From: Salinilacustrithrix flava
GTDB lineage: Bacteria; Actinomycetota; Acidimicrobiia; Acidimicrobiales; Salinilacustritrichaceae
Length of the DNA: 64,000 nucleotides
Assembly: GCF_041228405.1 (NCBI RefSeq)
Contig: NZ_CP133888.1
Span: 1,984,001 to 2,048,000 of the forward strand
Direction: 5' to 3'
Positions within the stretch are counted from its first letter, which is position 1; each line of letters begins with the position of its first letter. This document shows, in pieces, positions 26,526 through 34,523 of the stretch. The notes under the pieces were generated by a model. The model saw only the letters and a program-made list of their open reading frames with translations, was not told the DNA's origin and searched no databases. The position numbers and the translations under genes are program-made.

Positions 26526-27710
26526 ATGCACATCGCATTCGACGAAAGCCAGGAGGAGCTCAGGCTCGAGCTGCGCGAGTACTTCGCCGAGCTCATGACG
26601 CCGGAACGCCGGGAGGCGCTCGTCGGCGGCGAGGGTGACGGCGACTACGGCAGCGCGTACCGCGAGATCGTCCGCCAGATGGGCTCGGACGGCTGGCTCG
26701 GCATCGGCTGGCCCGAGGAGTACGGCGGCCAGGACCGCACGATGCTCGAGCAGGCGATCTTCACGGACGAGGCGAGCATCGCCGGCGCTCCGGTGCCGTT
26801 CCTGACCATCAACACGGTCGGGCCGACGATCATGGAGTACGGCACCAAGGAGCAGCGCGACTTCTTCCTCCCGAAGATCCTCGCCGGCGAGCTCCACTTC
26901 TCCATCGGCTACTCCGAGCCCGACGCGGGCACCGATCTGGCGGCGCTGACGACCCGTGCCGATCGCGACGGGGACGAGTACGTGGTCAACGGCCAGAAGA
27001 TGTGGACGAGCCTCATCGAGAACGCCGACTACGTCTGGCTGGCGGTCCGCACGAGCCAGGAGACCAAGAAGCACCAGGGCTTGTCGGTGCTGCTCGTCCC
27101 GACGGACAGCGAGGGGTTCTCCTGGTCGCCGGTCCCCACGGTCACCGGTGCGACGACCAGCCAGACGTTCTACGAGGACGTCCGCGTCCCCACCTCCGCG
27201 CTCGTGGGCGAGGAGAACGGCGGCTGGCGGCTCATCACCGGCCAGCTCAACCGCGAGCGCGTGGCGCTGTGCTCGGCTGCCGGGGTCACCAACGCACTGC
27301 GGGAGACCGTGATGTGGGCCAAGGAGGCCAAGACCGCAGATGGTCGACGGGTGATCGACCACGATTGGGTCCGAGCGAACCTCGGCCGGGTCCACGCCAA
27401 GGCCGAGTTCCTCAAGCTCATCAACTGGAAGATCGCCTGGGGCGTCGACGCCGACGGCGTGACGCCGGGCGACGCCTCGGCGACGAAGGTGTTCGGCACG
27501 GAGTTCTACACCGAGGCGTACCGGCTGCTCATGGAGTGCTTCGGCGAGGAGGCCTACATCAAGGGCGACTCCCCGGGCTCGGTGCTCAAGGGCCGTATCG
27601 AGCGGATGTACCGCTCGGCACTGATCCTCACCTTCGGTGGGGGGACCAACGAGGTCCAGCGGGACATGATCGCCATGAAGGCGCTCGGGCTTCCGAGGCC
27701 GCCCCGCTGA
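26526..27710 (+). CDS. Acyl-CoA dehydrogenase, FadE29-like subunit
   Basis: A 394-residue acyl-CoA dehydrogenase chain that I recognise as like mycobacterial FadE29 (ChsE2). Shared-looking blocks include LREYFAEL, MGSDGWLGIGWPEEYGG, SIGYSEPDAGTDLAAL, VNGQKMWTS, GWRLITGQLNRERV and ALILTFGGGTNEVQRDM. In the known system FadE28 and FadE29 form an alpha2beta2 enzyme that dehydrogenates a short-chain steroid-CoA; the partner here is the next gene. ATG 26526 with AGGAGG seven bases upstream is preferred over an upstream in-frame ATG at 26496. Behind a perfect KstR-like operator. Confidence 0.9.
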   Translation: MHIAFDESQEELRLELREYFAELMTPERREALVGGEGDGDYGSAYREIVRQMGSDGWLGIGWPEEYGGQDRTMLEQAIFTDEASIAGAPVPFLTINTVGPTIMEYGTKEQRDFFLPKILAGELHFSIGYSEPDAGTDLAALTTRADRDGDEYVVNGQKMWTSLIENADYVWLAVRTSQETKKHQGLSVLLVPTDSEGFSWSPVPTVTGATTSQTFYEDVRVPTSALVGEENGGWRLITGQLNRERVALCSAAGVTNALRETVMWAKEAKTADGRRVIDHDWVRANLGRVHAKAEFLKLINWKIAWGVDADGVTPGDASATKVFGTEFYTEAYRLLMECFGEEAYIKGDSPGSVLKGRIERMYRSALILTFGGGTNEVQRDMIAMKALGLPRPPR

Positions 27711-27736
27711 CGCGGGCACCAACGAGAGGACGAACC

Positions 27737-28849
27737 ATGGACTTCAGCTTCACCGAGGAGCAGCAGGACGTCGAGGCGCTGACCCGACAGATCCTGACCG
27801 ACCGCGTCACCCACGAATCGCTCACCGAGCTCGAGGCGGCGGGCGGTGACCGACACGACGCCGACCTGTACGCCGAGCTGGCCAAGGCCAACCTGCTGGG
27901 CATCTCGTTGCCCGAGGACGTCGGAGGCAGCGGGTTCGGCATCGTCGAGCAGCTGCTCGTCCTCGTGGAGGTCGGGCGGGCGCTGGCGCCGGTCCCGGTC
28001 CTGCCATCCATCGTGATGGGCGCGATGCCCATCGCCGAGTTCGGATCCGCGGCGCAGAAGGAGCGGTGGGTGCGCCCCGCGATCGAGGGCGAGGTGATCC
28101 TCACCGCCGCGCTGGCCGAGCCGCTGAACTCGGATCCGACCCGCCCCTCGACCACGGCGCGCCGCGTCGACGACGGCTGGGTGCTCGACGGTGTGAAGAC
28201 GGGTGTGCCCGTCGCGCCGATGGCCGACCTCATCGTCGTCCCGGCCAGCGTCGACGGCGAGGCCCGGCTCTTCCTGGTCGAGCCCGGCGCGGACGGCGTC
28301 ACCATCTCCCCGCAGGAGACGACCAACCGGGAGCGGTACGGGTACGTCGAGCTCGCCGACGTGCACGTGCCCGCCGACGGCGTGCTCGGGGACGCCTCGG
28401 CCGTGGGTTGGCTCCACCAGCGGGCCACGCTCGGGCTGTGCGCCATGCAGCTCGGGATCACCGAGACGGCCATGCGCGCCACTGCGGAGTACACGAAGGA
28501 GCGCGTGCAGTTCGAGCGTCCCATCGGCACCTTCCAGGCCGTGGGCCACCGTCTCGCCGATGCCTACATCGACGTTGAGGGGATCCGCTTGACCCTGTGG
28601 CAGGCCGCGTGGCGGCTGTCGCATGGGGACTCGGGGCGCCTCGACGTCGCCTCGGCCAAGTTCTGGGCATCCGAGGGCGGCCATCGGGTCGCGCACGCGG
28701 TGGTCCACCTGCACGGCGGCATGGGCGTGGCGACCGAGTACTTCATCCACCGCTACTTCATCCACGCAAAGCAGATCGAGTTCATGCTCGGTGGTGCCAC
28801 GGAGCAGGCGATGAGCATCGGCACGGACCTCGCGCTCGAGCTCTCCTAG
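27737..28849 (+). CDS. Acyl-CoA dehydrogenase, FadE28-like subunit
   Basis: A 370-residue partner chain. It is divergent and has a weak N-terminal domain, opening MDFSFTEEQQ. It keeps QFERPIGTFQAVGHRLADAY and a C-terminal HLHGGMGVATEYFIHRYF as in FadE28 (ChsE1). The active-site FAD signature of the first domain is replaced by LTAALAEPLNSDPTRP, consistent with a non-canonical subunit. Encoded 27 bp after the FadE29-like gene, as a paired heterotetramer would be. I infer an active enzyme only in complex. Confidence 0.88.
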   Translation: MDFSFTEEQQDVEALTRQILTDRVTHESLTELEAAGGDRHDADLYAELAKANLLGISLPEDVGGSGFGIVEQLLVLVEVGRALAPVPVLPSIVMGAMPIAEFGSAAQKERWVRPAIEGEVILTAALAEPLNSDPTRPSTTARRVDDGWVLDGVKTGVPVAPMADLIVVPASVDGEARLFLVEPGADGVTISPQETTNRERYGYVELADVHVPADGVLGDASAVGWLHQRATLGLCAMQLGITETAMRATAEYTKERVQFERPIGTFQAVGHRLADAYIDVEGIRLTLWQAAWRLSHGDSGRLDVASAKFWASEGGHRVAHAVVHLHGGMGVATEYFIHRYFIHAKQIEFMLGGATEQAMSIGTDLALELS

Positions 28850-28869
28850 GCAGTCAACGGTGACGGGTG

Positions 28870-28887
28870 CGTCGCCTCTCGGCGACG
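28870..28887 (+). terminator. Small hairpin, possible attenuator or terminator
   Basis: A perfect 7-bp stem (cgtcgcc / ggcgacg) with loop TCTC lies 21 bp after the FadE28-like stop and 42 bp before the P450 start. It may reduce readthrough or only stabilise RNA. Confidence 0.4.
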
Positions 28888-28928
28888 TGCCGGCCACGCG
28901 AACAGCGTTCAACATCCAGGGGGAACAA

Positions 28929-30170
28929 ATGGACATCAGCGACATCGACCTGCTCAGCGGCGAGGCGTTCGTGGACCGGGTCCCGCACGAGTGGTTCGAC
29001 CACCTGCGGGCCAACGCACCGATCTACAAGCACCCCGAGCCGAACGGCCCGGGCTTCTGGGCCTTCACGAAGCACGAGGACGTCGCCCAGCTGAACCGCA
29101 TGTGGCACGAGTTCTCCTCCGAGCAGTCCCGGGGCGGGGTGGTGGGCATCGAGGAGCTCGACGCCGAGGCCGCCGAAGCCCAGGCCGAGTTCAACGAGGC
29201 CGGCCGGATGATGCTCACCATGGATCCGCCTGACCACACGCGCTACCGCAAGCTCGTCAACCGCGGCTTCACGCCGAAGGCGATCCGGTCCCTCGAGGAT
29301 CACCTGCGCGACATCGCGGTGAAGATCATCGACCGAGCCATCGCGACTGACGACGGGCAGGCTGACTTCGTCACCGACATCGCCGCCGAGCTCCCCCTCG
29401 AGGCCATCGCCGAGTTCCTCGGCGTTCCCTCCGAGGACCGGCACAAGATCTTCGACTGGTCGAACCGCATGATCGGCTCCGAGGACCCCGAGTACATGGT
29501 CGGGGAGGAGGCCGTCACCGAGGCTCGCGTCGAGATGTTCATGTACGCCCACGCGCTGGCCGAGGACCGCCGCACGAACCCCCGAGACGACATCGTGAGC
29601 ACGCTGATCCACTCCGAGGTGGACGGCGACCGCCTCTCGGAGATGGACTTCAACCTCTTCTTCCTGCTGCTCTCGGTGGCCGGCAACGAGACGACGCGCA
29701 ACGCCATGTCGCACGGCATGGCGGCGCTGCTCGAGCACCCGGAGCAGTACCAGATGATGGTCGAGGACCCCGGCGCCATCCCCACCGCCATCGAGGAGGT
29801 CCTGCGCTGGGCGTCACCGGTGATGTACTTCCGACGCAACGCCACCGAGGACCTCGAGTACAAGGGGCATCAGATCCGGGAGGGTGACAAGGTCAGCCTC
29901 TGGTACATCTCGGCCAACCGGGACGAGGACGTCTTCGACCGGCCGCACACCTTCGACATCACGCGGGACCCCAACCCCCACATCGCCTTCGGCGGCGGCG
30001 GCCCGCACTTCTGCCTCGGAGCCAACCTGGCCCGCATGGAGATGAAGATCATGTTCGAGGAGCTGACCCGGCGGGTGTCCAAGATCGAGTCGCTCCAGAG
30101 CCCGGACCGGCTCCAGTCGAACTTCATCAACGGGATCAAGCACCTGCCGGTGCAGCTGATCGCGAAATAG
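28929..30170 (+). CDS. Cytochrome P450, CYP125-like
   Basis: A 413-residue soluble P450. The I-helix is AGNETTRN (251-258), ExxR Glu290-Arg293 (EEVLRW), and the heme loop FGGGGPHFCLGANLAR has ligand Cys362. Segments FDWSNRMIGSEDPEY and NPRDDIVSTLI strongly recall CYP125/CYP142, which hydroxylate the terminal methyl (C26/C27) of steroid side chains. Start at ATG 28929 (GGGGGAAC upstream); a longer GTG start at 28860 would translate through the hairpin. No ferredoxin gene is adjacent. Together with the racemase and FadE pair it forms an igr-like module. Substrate identity remains inference. Confidence 0.92.
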   Translation: MDISDIDLLSGEAFVDRVPHEWFDHLRANAPIYKHPEPNGPGFWAFTKHEDVAQLNRMWHEFSSEQSRGGVVGIEELDAEAAEAQAEFNEAGRMMLTMDPPDHTRYRKLVNRGFTPKAIRSLEDHLRDIAVKIIDRAIATDDGQADFVTDIAAELPLEAIAEFLGVPSEDRHKIFDWSNRMIGSEDPEYMVGEEAVTEARVEMFMYAHALAEDRRTNPRDDIVSTLIHSEVDGDRLSEMDFNLFFLLLSVAGNETTRNAMSHGMAALLEHPEQYQMMVEDPGAIPTAIEEVLRWASPVMYFRRNATEDLEYKGHQIREGDKVSLWYISANRDEDVFDRPHTFDITRDPNPHIAFGGGGPHFCLGANLARMEMKIMFEELTRRVSKIESLQSPDRLQSNFINGIKHLPVQLIAK

Positions 30171-30250
30171 CCCCCGTCCGGACCCCCGGGCCAACGGTCC
30201 CCAGATCGTCTGCTCCCGATGGGGTCGGACGCTGTGCGACCGCCGGGAAC

Positions 30251-30292
30251 CGGCGGCGCTCCGAGCAGATTCCCCCTCTCGGAGCGCTGCCG
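30251..30292. terminator. Strong bidirectional terminator hairpin
   Basis: Arms gcgctccgag (30256-30265) and ctcggagcgc (30278-30287) are perfectly complementary around a 12-base loop. The stem extends by five further pairs (cggcg / tgccg, one G-T) to 15 bp. It lies between the convergent P450 and F420-type oxidoreductase genes. Confidence 0.7.
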
Positions 30293-30331
30293 GGGTCCGG
30301 CCGGAACCGGCTCGCCAGGTGCCGGGAAGGC

Positions 30332-31240
30332 TCAGGAGGCCAGCAGCCGACGGACCTCGGAGGCGCCGGCCAGGACGGCCTCGGCGTCGAGCCCCCGCGC
30401 GAGGAGGTTGACGTGGGTGCACCCGGCCTCGACGTAGGGCTCGAGGAAGGCGGCGACGCGCTCGGCGCTGCCGGTCGGCGAGTAGCGCTCGAAGCGCTCG
30501 AAGGGCAGGCCGTAGAAGTCCTCCATGGCGCCCGCGAGCACGGCCCGGGCCACCTCGGGGGTCTCGTCGAAGGCGCACCAGACCTGGAGCCCGTGCCCGG
30601 TCGGGGCCTCGCGATCGTGCGACTCGGCGATCTCCACCACATCGGCCACCCCCCGTCGGTAGCGCTCGGGCGACACCCAGATCGGCAGCCAGCCGTCGCC
30701 GAGGCGTCCGGCGCGTCGAACCGCCGCGTCGGACCGTCCGCCGACGAGCATCGGGATCGGGTGGGCGGGTGCCGGCGCGACGACCGCGTCGGTGAAGGAG
30801 ACCTCGTGGCCGTGGAGCGTGGTCGGGCATCCCGTCAGCAGCCCGCGGAGGGCAGCGATGGACTCGTCGGTGCGACGTCCCCTGGTGGCTGGGTCGATCC
30901 CGCAGATCTCGATCTCGTGGCGGTCTTCGCCCCCCACCCCGATGCCGAGAGACAGGCGCCCGGGAGCGAGCCCGGCCGCCGTGGCCAGCTGCCGCGCGAC
31001 CGGCACGGGATGGCGCAGCGCGAGTAGGTAGACGCCGACGTGCACGTCGAGCCGAGGTTGGAGCATGGCGACAGCGGTGGCCATCAACAGCCCGTCGGAT
31101 CCTGCGCCGCGGAAGGAGACGTGGTCGCCCACGACCACGTGGTCGAGGCCCGCGGCGGCCACACGGTCGAGCCAGGGGCCGAGGCCGGCCGCCCCCGCAG
31201 CGACCGCGGTCGGGTCGAGTCCGAGTCCCACCTGCGTCAT
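30332..31240 (-). CDS. LLM-class (F420-type) oxidoreductase, second copy
   Basis: A 302-residue luciferase-like protein. Family blocks VVVGDHVSF (about residues 35-43), LRHPVPVARQLATAAGLAPG, and RLSLGIGVGGEDRHE (the phosphate-binding part of the F420 site) are present. VGGRSDAAVRRAGRLGDGW follows. It is distant from the copy at 21127, not a recent duplicate. It is divergent from the didomain CoA-transferase with a perfect KstR-like site between, so probably co-controlled. Reaction unknown; reduction or oxidation of a carbonyl or double bond by F420. Confidence 0.88.
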   Translation of the reverse strand: MTQVGLGLDPTAVAAGAAGLGPWLDRVAAAGLDHVVVGDHVSFRGAGSDGLLMATAVAMLQPRLDVHVGVYLLALRHPVPVARQLATAAGLAPGRLSLGIGVGGEDRHEIEICGIDPATRGRRTDESIAALRGLLTGCPTTLHGHEVSFTDAVVAPAPAHPIPMLVGGRSDAAVRRAGRLGDGWLPIWVSPERYRRGVADVVEIAESHDREAPTGHGLQVWCAFDETPEVARAVLAGAMEDFYGLPFERFERYSPTGSAERVAAFLEPYVEAGCTHVNLLARGLDAEAVLAGASEVRRLLAS

Positions 31241-31295
31241 GCCGGCGGACCGTACCCGCTCGACCTCCGACCGGCGCGGGCCCCTTGCCGCCGAG

Positions 31296-31309
31296 TGAAA
31301 CGCGTTCTA
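31296..31309. promoter_or_regulatory. KstR-like operator, divergent promoter
   Basis: The sequence tgaaacgcgttcta is a full match to TnnAACnnGTTnnA. It lies 55 bp upstream of the F420 enzyme (minus) and 34 bp upstream of the CoA-transferase (plus). TAGTGT at its right edge is a possible -10. Confidence 0.75.
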
Positions 31310-31343
31310 GTGTGCGGCCCACGAGAACGAGAGGGGATACCTG

Positions 31344-33758
31344 ATGAGCAATCGGCCACTGCCGCTCGAAGGTCTGAGGGTCGTCGACACGACCGACGTG
31401 CGGGGCGAGCTCTGCACCCGACTGTTGGCCGACCTCGGTGCCGACGTGATCCGGGTCGAGCCGCCGGGCGGCTCCCGGTCGCGCGGGCTGCCTCCCCTCG
31501 CGCCCGACGGGACGGGCCTCGCCGCGGCCGTCCGCAACACCAACAAGCGCAGTGTGACCCTCGACCTCTCGGAAGGGACGTCCGCGTTCCACGAGCTGCT
31601 CGCCACGGCCGACGCCTGGGTCGACGGCCACCGCCCTGCCGAGCTGGATGATCTGGGGCTGGAGCCCGACGCAGTCCAGGCGCGACATCCGCACCTGGTC
31701 GTCACGACCATCTCCGACTTCGGTCGCACCGGGCCCTACCGCGACTACGAAGCGACCGACGACGTGCTGGTCGCGCTCGGCGGCATGCTCTTCCGTTCCG
31801 GAACGCCCGACCGTCCGCCGCTGCTGCCACCGGGCTCGCTGGCTCACGACGTCGCCTCCACGACCGCGACCTTCGCCGTGCTGTCCGCCCTGTGGCAGCG
31901 ACAGGCCACAGGACTGGGTCAGGTCATCGACTTCTCCGTGCAGCAGGGAGTCGCGCAGATCTCCGACTGGTCGTTGCCCGGGTACGGCGCGTCGGCTGCC
32001 GCGGGTGCGCGGTCCGAGCCGGTGCGCTCGGGGTCGGGTCTGGTGTACCCGTTGTACCCCTGTGCCGACGGCTTCGTCCGCCTGATCATCCTGAGCCCAC
32101 GCCAGTGGCGTGCGATGCGGGCGTGGCTGGGGGAGCCCGAGATGCTCCAGGACGACCACTGGGACCACATCCTGGCCCGCATGGAGATCCAGAAGGACCT
32201 GCTGGACCCGCTCTACGTGGAGCTCTTCTCCGACAAGTCGAGTGCCGAGCTGGCCGACGAGGCGCAGCGTCGCGGCATCGTGATGACCCCGGTGCTCCGT
32301 CCCGGGGAGGTGCTGGCGATCCCCCACTACCGGGAGCGTGGGACCTTCGCCGACGTCGAGGTCGCCGAGGGCGTCCACGGCTCCCTGGTGTCGGGGGTGT
32401 TCGAGGTCGACGGTGAGCGCGTCGGCTACCGCCACCGTGCCCCGTCGCCGGGCGAGCACACCGAGGACGTGCTCGGTGAGCTCGCCGACGCCTCCTCGAC
32501 GGATGCCGGCCCGACGCCCCCCAGCGGTCTGCGGTCCTACCCCTTCACGGGGCTCAAGGTCCTCGACTTCGGCCACGGTGGGGTGGGCGTCGAGACGGGA
32601 CGGCTCTTCGCCGAGTACGGAGCGGACGTCGTCAAGATCGAGACCCGCACGTACCCGGACTTCATCCGCACCGTCGCCGGAAGCGAGATGAGCCCGTCGT
32701 TCGCGTCCTCCAGTCGGGTCAAGCGGAGCTTCGGGGTGAACGTGAAGCTCCCCGCCGGGCTCGAGGCTGTCCGCAAGCTCATCGCGTGGGCCGACGTCAT
32801 CATCGAGAACAGCTCCACCGGCACCATGGCCGACATGGGTCTCGACTACGACGCCGCTCACGAGCTGAACCCCGGCATCGTGATGATGAGCAGCCAGCTG
32901 ATGGGGTCGACCGGCCCGTGGAAGGACTGGATCGGCTACGGCCCGAGCACCCGTCCCGCCAGCGGCATGACGTGGCTGTGGAACTTCGAGGCCGACACGA
33001 TGCCCCCCGGTTCGGGGGCCATCCACCCCGATCACTTCGTGGGCAGGATGGGCGCTGTCGGCGCGCTGGCGGCGCTGATCGGTCGCGAACGCCACGGTGA
33101 GGGCGGCGCCCACGTCGAGGTCGCGCAGGCCGAGGCGCTCATGGCGACCCTCGCAGACCACTTCTTCGCCGAGTCCCTCGAGCCCGGGAGCGTCCGTCCC
33201 CGCGGCAACCGCAGCCCGCAGGGCGCTCCCTGGGGCGTCTATCCGTGCGATGGCGAGCAGCGGTGGTGCGTCATCAGCGTCCGGGACGACGACGACTGGC
33301 GGCGCCTCCGCCTCGCGCTGGGCGACCCGGCCTGGGCCCAGCAACCCGAGCTCGACTCCGTCGACGGCCGTCGCGAGCACCACGACGAGCTGGACGACCA
33401 CCTCGCCGCGTGGTGCGCGACCAGGACCGACCGCGAGGTCATGGAGACCCTGCAGGATGCGGGTGTCCCTGCCGGCATGATGAGCACCGCGGTCGATCTC
33501 GCCACCGACCCGCACCTGGTCGCTCGCGGCTTCCCGCAGCGCGTCGACCAGCCCGGCGTGGGCGAGATGCTGTTCGAGGGCCCGGCCTTCTCCGCCACCG
33601 CGATGTCCGAACCGGTCGTCCGACACGCCCCGAAGCTCGGCGAGCACACGAGGGAGATCTGCCGGTCGGTGCTGGGCATGAGCGACGACGACGTCGACAA
33701 GCTGATCGCCGACGGCGCGCTCGAGGAGCCGATCGAAGCCGAGTCGGCGCAGGTCTGA
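31344..33758 (+). CDS. Didomain class III (CaiB/BaiF-type) CoA-transferase
   Basis: An 804-residue fusion of two CaiB/BaiF domains. Domain 1 (about 8-375) starts LEGLRVVDTTDVRGELCTRL and keeps LLADLGADVIRVEPPGG. After a Pro/Asp/Ser linker, domain 2 (about 400-790) starts FTGLKVLDFGHGGVGVETGR with LFAEYGADVVKIE. Single-domain relatives are about 400 residues, so one chain replaces the usual intertwined dimer of identical subunits and permits two different sites. Same architecture as the truncated gene at 3-1544. Probably swaps CoA between catabolic acids; the specific pair is unknown. Start ATG 31344, GAGAGGGG upstream, first gene after a perfect operator. Confidence 0.92.
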   Translation: MSNRPLPLEGLRVVDTTDVRGELCTRLLADLGADVIRVEPPGGSRSRGLPPLAPDGTGLAAAVRNTNKRSVTLDLSEGTSAFHELLATADAWVDGHRPAELDDLGLEPDAVQARHPHLVVTTISDFGRTGPYRDYEATDDVLVALGGMLFRSGTPDRPPLLPPGSLAHDVASTTATFAVLSALWQRQATGLGQVIDFSVQQGVAQISDWSLPGYGASAAAGARSEPVRSGSGLVYPLYPCADGFVRLIILSPRQWRAMRAWLGEPEMLQDDHWDHILARMEIQKDLLDPLYVELFSDKSSAELADEAQRRGIVMTPVLRPGEVLAIPHYRERGTFADVEVAEGVHGSLVSGVFEVDGERVGYRHRAPSPGEHTEDVLGELADASSTDAGPTPPSGLRSYPFTGLKVLDFGHGGVGVETGRLFAEYGADVVKIETRTYPDFIRTVAGSEMSPSFASSSRVKRSFGVNVKLPAGLEAVRKLIAWADVIIENSSTGTMADMGLDYDAAHELNPGIVMMSSQLMGSTGPWKDWIGYGPSTRPASGMTWLWNFEADTMPPGSGAIHPDHFVGRMGAVGALAALIGRERHGEGGAHVEVAQAEALMATLADHFFAESLEPGSVRPRGNRSPQGAPWGVYPCDGEQRWCVISVRDDDDWRRLRLALGDPAWAQQPELDSVDGRREHHDELDDHLAAWCATRTDREVMETLQDAGVPAGMMSTAVDLATDPHLVARGFPQRVDQPGVGEMLFEGPAFSATAMSEPVVRHAPKLGEHTREICRSVLGMSDDDVDKLIADGALEEPIEAESAQV

Positions 33759-33770
33759 CGCAGCGTCGGC

Positions 33771-34523
33771 TCAGCTGTCCGCCATGCGGGCGAGATGGCG
33801 CTCGGCGACGAGTGCGTCGTGGAGCGGCAGGCCGTCGCCCTCTCGCAGGGAGCGGACCGCGGCGCGGACTGCTGCCGGCGGCAGCCCGGCGAGGTGACGA
33901 GCGAGCTCCAGCGCGTGCTGGTCGGGGTCGTCGGAGACGACGTCGATGATGCCGAGGCGTTCGGCGCGCTCGACGTCGATGCGCTCGCCCGTGAGCACCA
34001 ACGGGAGGGTGCGGCTCGCGCCCACGACCCGCAGCAGGCTCTGGGTGCCGCCGGCGGAGGGGAGCATGCCCAGCCCCGTCTCGGGAAGGCCGACCCGCGT
34101 GTCGGGTCCGGCCACCCGCAGATCGCACAGCAGCGACATCTCGAGGCCGGCGCCGAGCGCGTAGCCGTGGAGCGCAGCCACGGTGGGCACCGGCAGCTCC
34201 CACAGCGGGAGCCAGGGGTCGCGCTCCCAGCGGATGCGTCGGGCCGCCATGATGCCGGGCGCGCTCCCGAATTCGGTGAGATCAGCACCGGCGGAGAAGT
34301 GCGCTCCGGATGCTCGCAGCACCAGGGCGCGGGCGTCGGGGTGGTCGCGCGCCGCGGCGAACGCTTCGATGAGCCCATCGCGCATGTCGAGGTCGTAGAT
34401 GTTGAGCGGTGGGCGGTCGAGGAGCACCTCGACCACACCGTCGGCACCGACCCGGAGCCGGACGTGCGAACCGCCCATGGAGGTCCAGTCGTGGTCGGCG
34501 TGTCGCTCGTCCTCGGGGGGCAT
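33771..34523 (-). CDS. Enoyl-CoA hydratase (crotonase family)
   Basis: A 250-residue crotonase with both catalytic acids: Glu128 (GAGLEMSLLCD) and Glu148 (GLPETGLGMLPSAGG). Oxyanion motif FSAGADL lies near 76-82. This is the hydratase pattern, adding water to a 2-enoyl-CoA. Its ATG (34523) overlaps the stop of the upstream CoA-transferase as TGATG, so the pair is translationally coupled. It is the last gene of the minus-strand operon that starts with the desulforedoxin-like proteins. Confidence 0.88.
   Translation of the reverse strand: MPPEDERHADHDWTSMGGSHVRLRVGADGVVEVLLDRPPLNIYDLDMRDGLIEAFAAARDHPDARALVLRASGAHFSAGADLTEFGSAPGIMAARRIRWERDPWLPLWELPVPTVAALHGYALGAGLEMSLLCDLRVAGPDTRVGLPETGLGMLPSAGGTQSLLRVVGASRTLPLVLTGERIDVERAERLGIIDVVSDDPDQHALELARHLAGLPPAAVRAAVRSLREGDGLPLHDALVAERHLARMADS

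Noticed and set aside
27737..28849. FadE28-like gene as a pseudogene because of a weak flavin signature
   Set aside because: The frame is intact and the same weak signature is expected in the non-canonical subunit of FadE28/FadE29-type heterotetramers.
28899..28911. Palindrome-like gaacagcgttc upstream of the P450
   Set aside because: AAC and GTT are separated by three bases instead of two and the outer bases do not fit.
28860..28928. Longer start for the CYP125-like P450 (GTG 28860)
   Set aside because: It would translate through a 7-bp hairpin and add a tail not expected for the family; ATG 28929 has a purine-rich leader.
29814..33647. Very long open frame (over 1200 codons) on the minus strand
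   Set aside because: It crosses the P450, F420 enzyme and CoA-transferase genes and is rich in Arg, His and Gly, the usual antisense pattern of high-GC codon bias. No domain is recognisable, whereas the genes beneath have clear motifs. The same applies to long minus frames at 14791-17091, 5109-7115 and 2451-4133.
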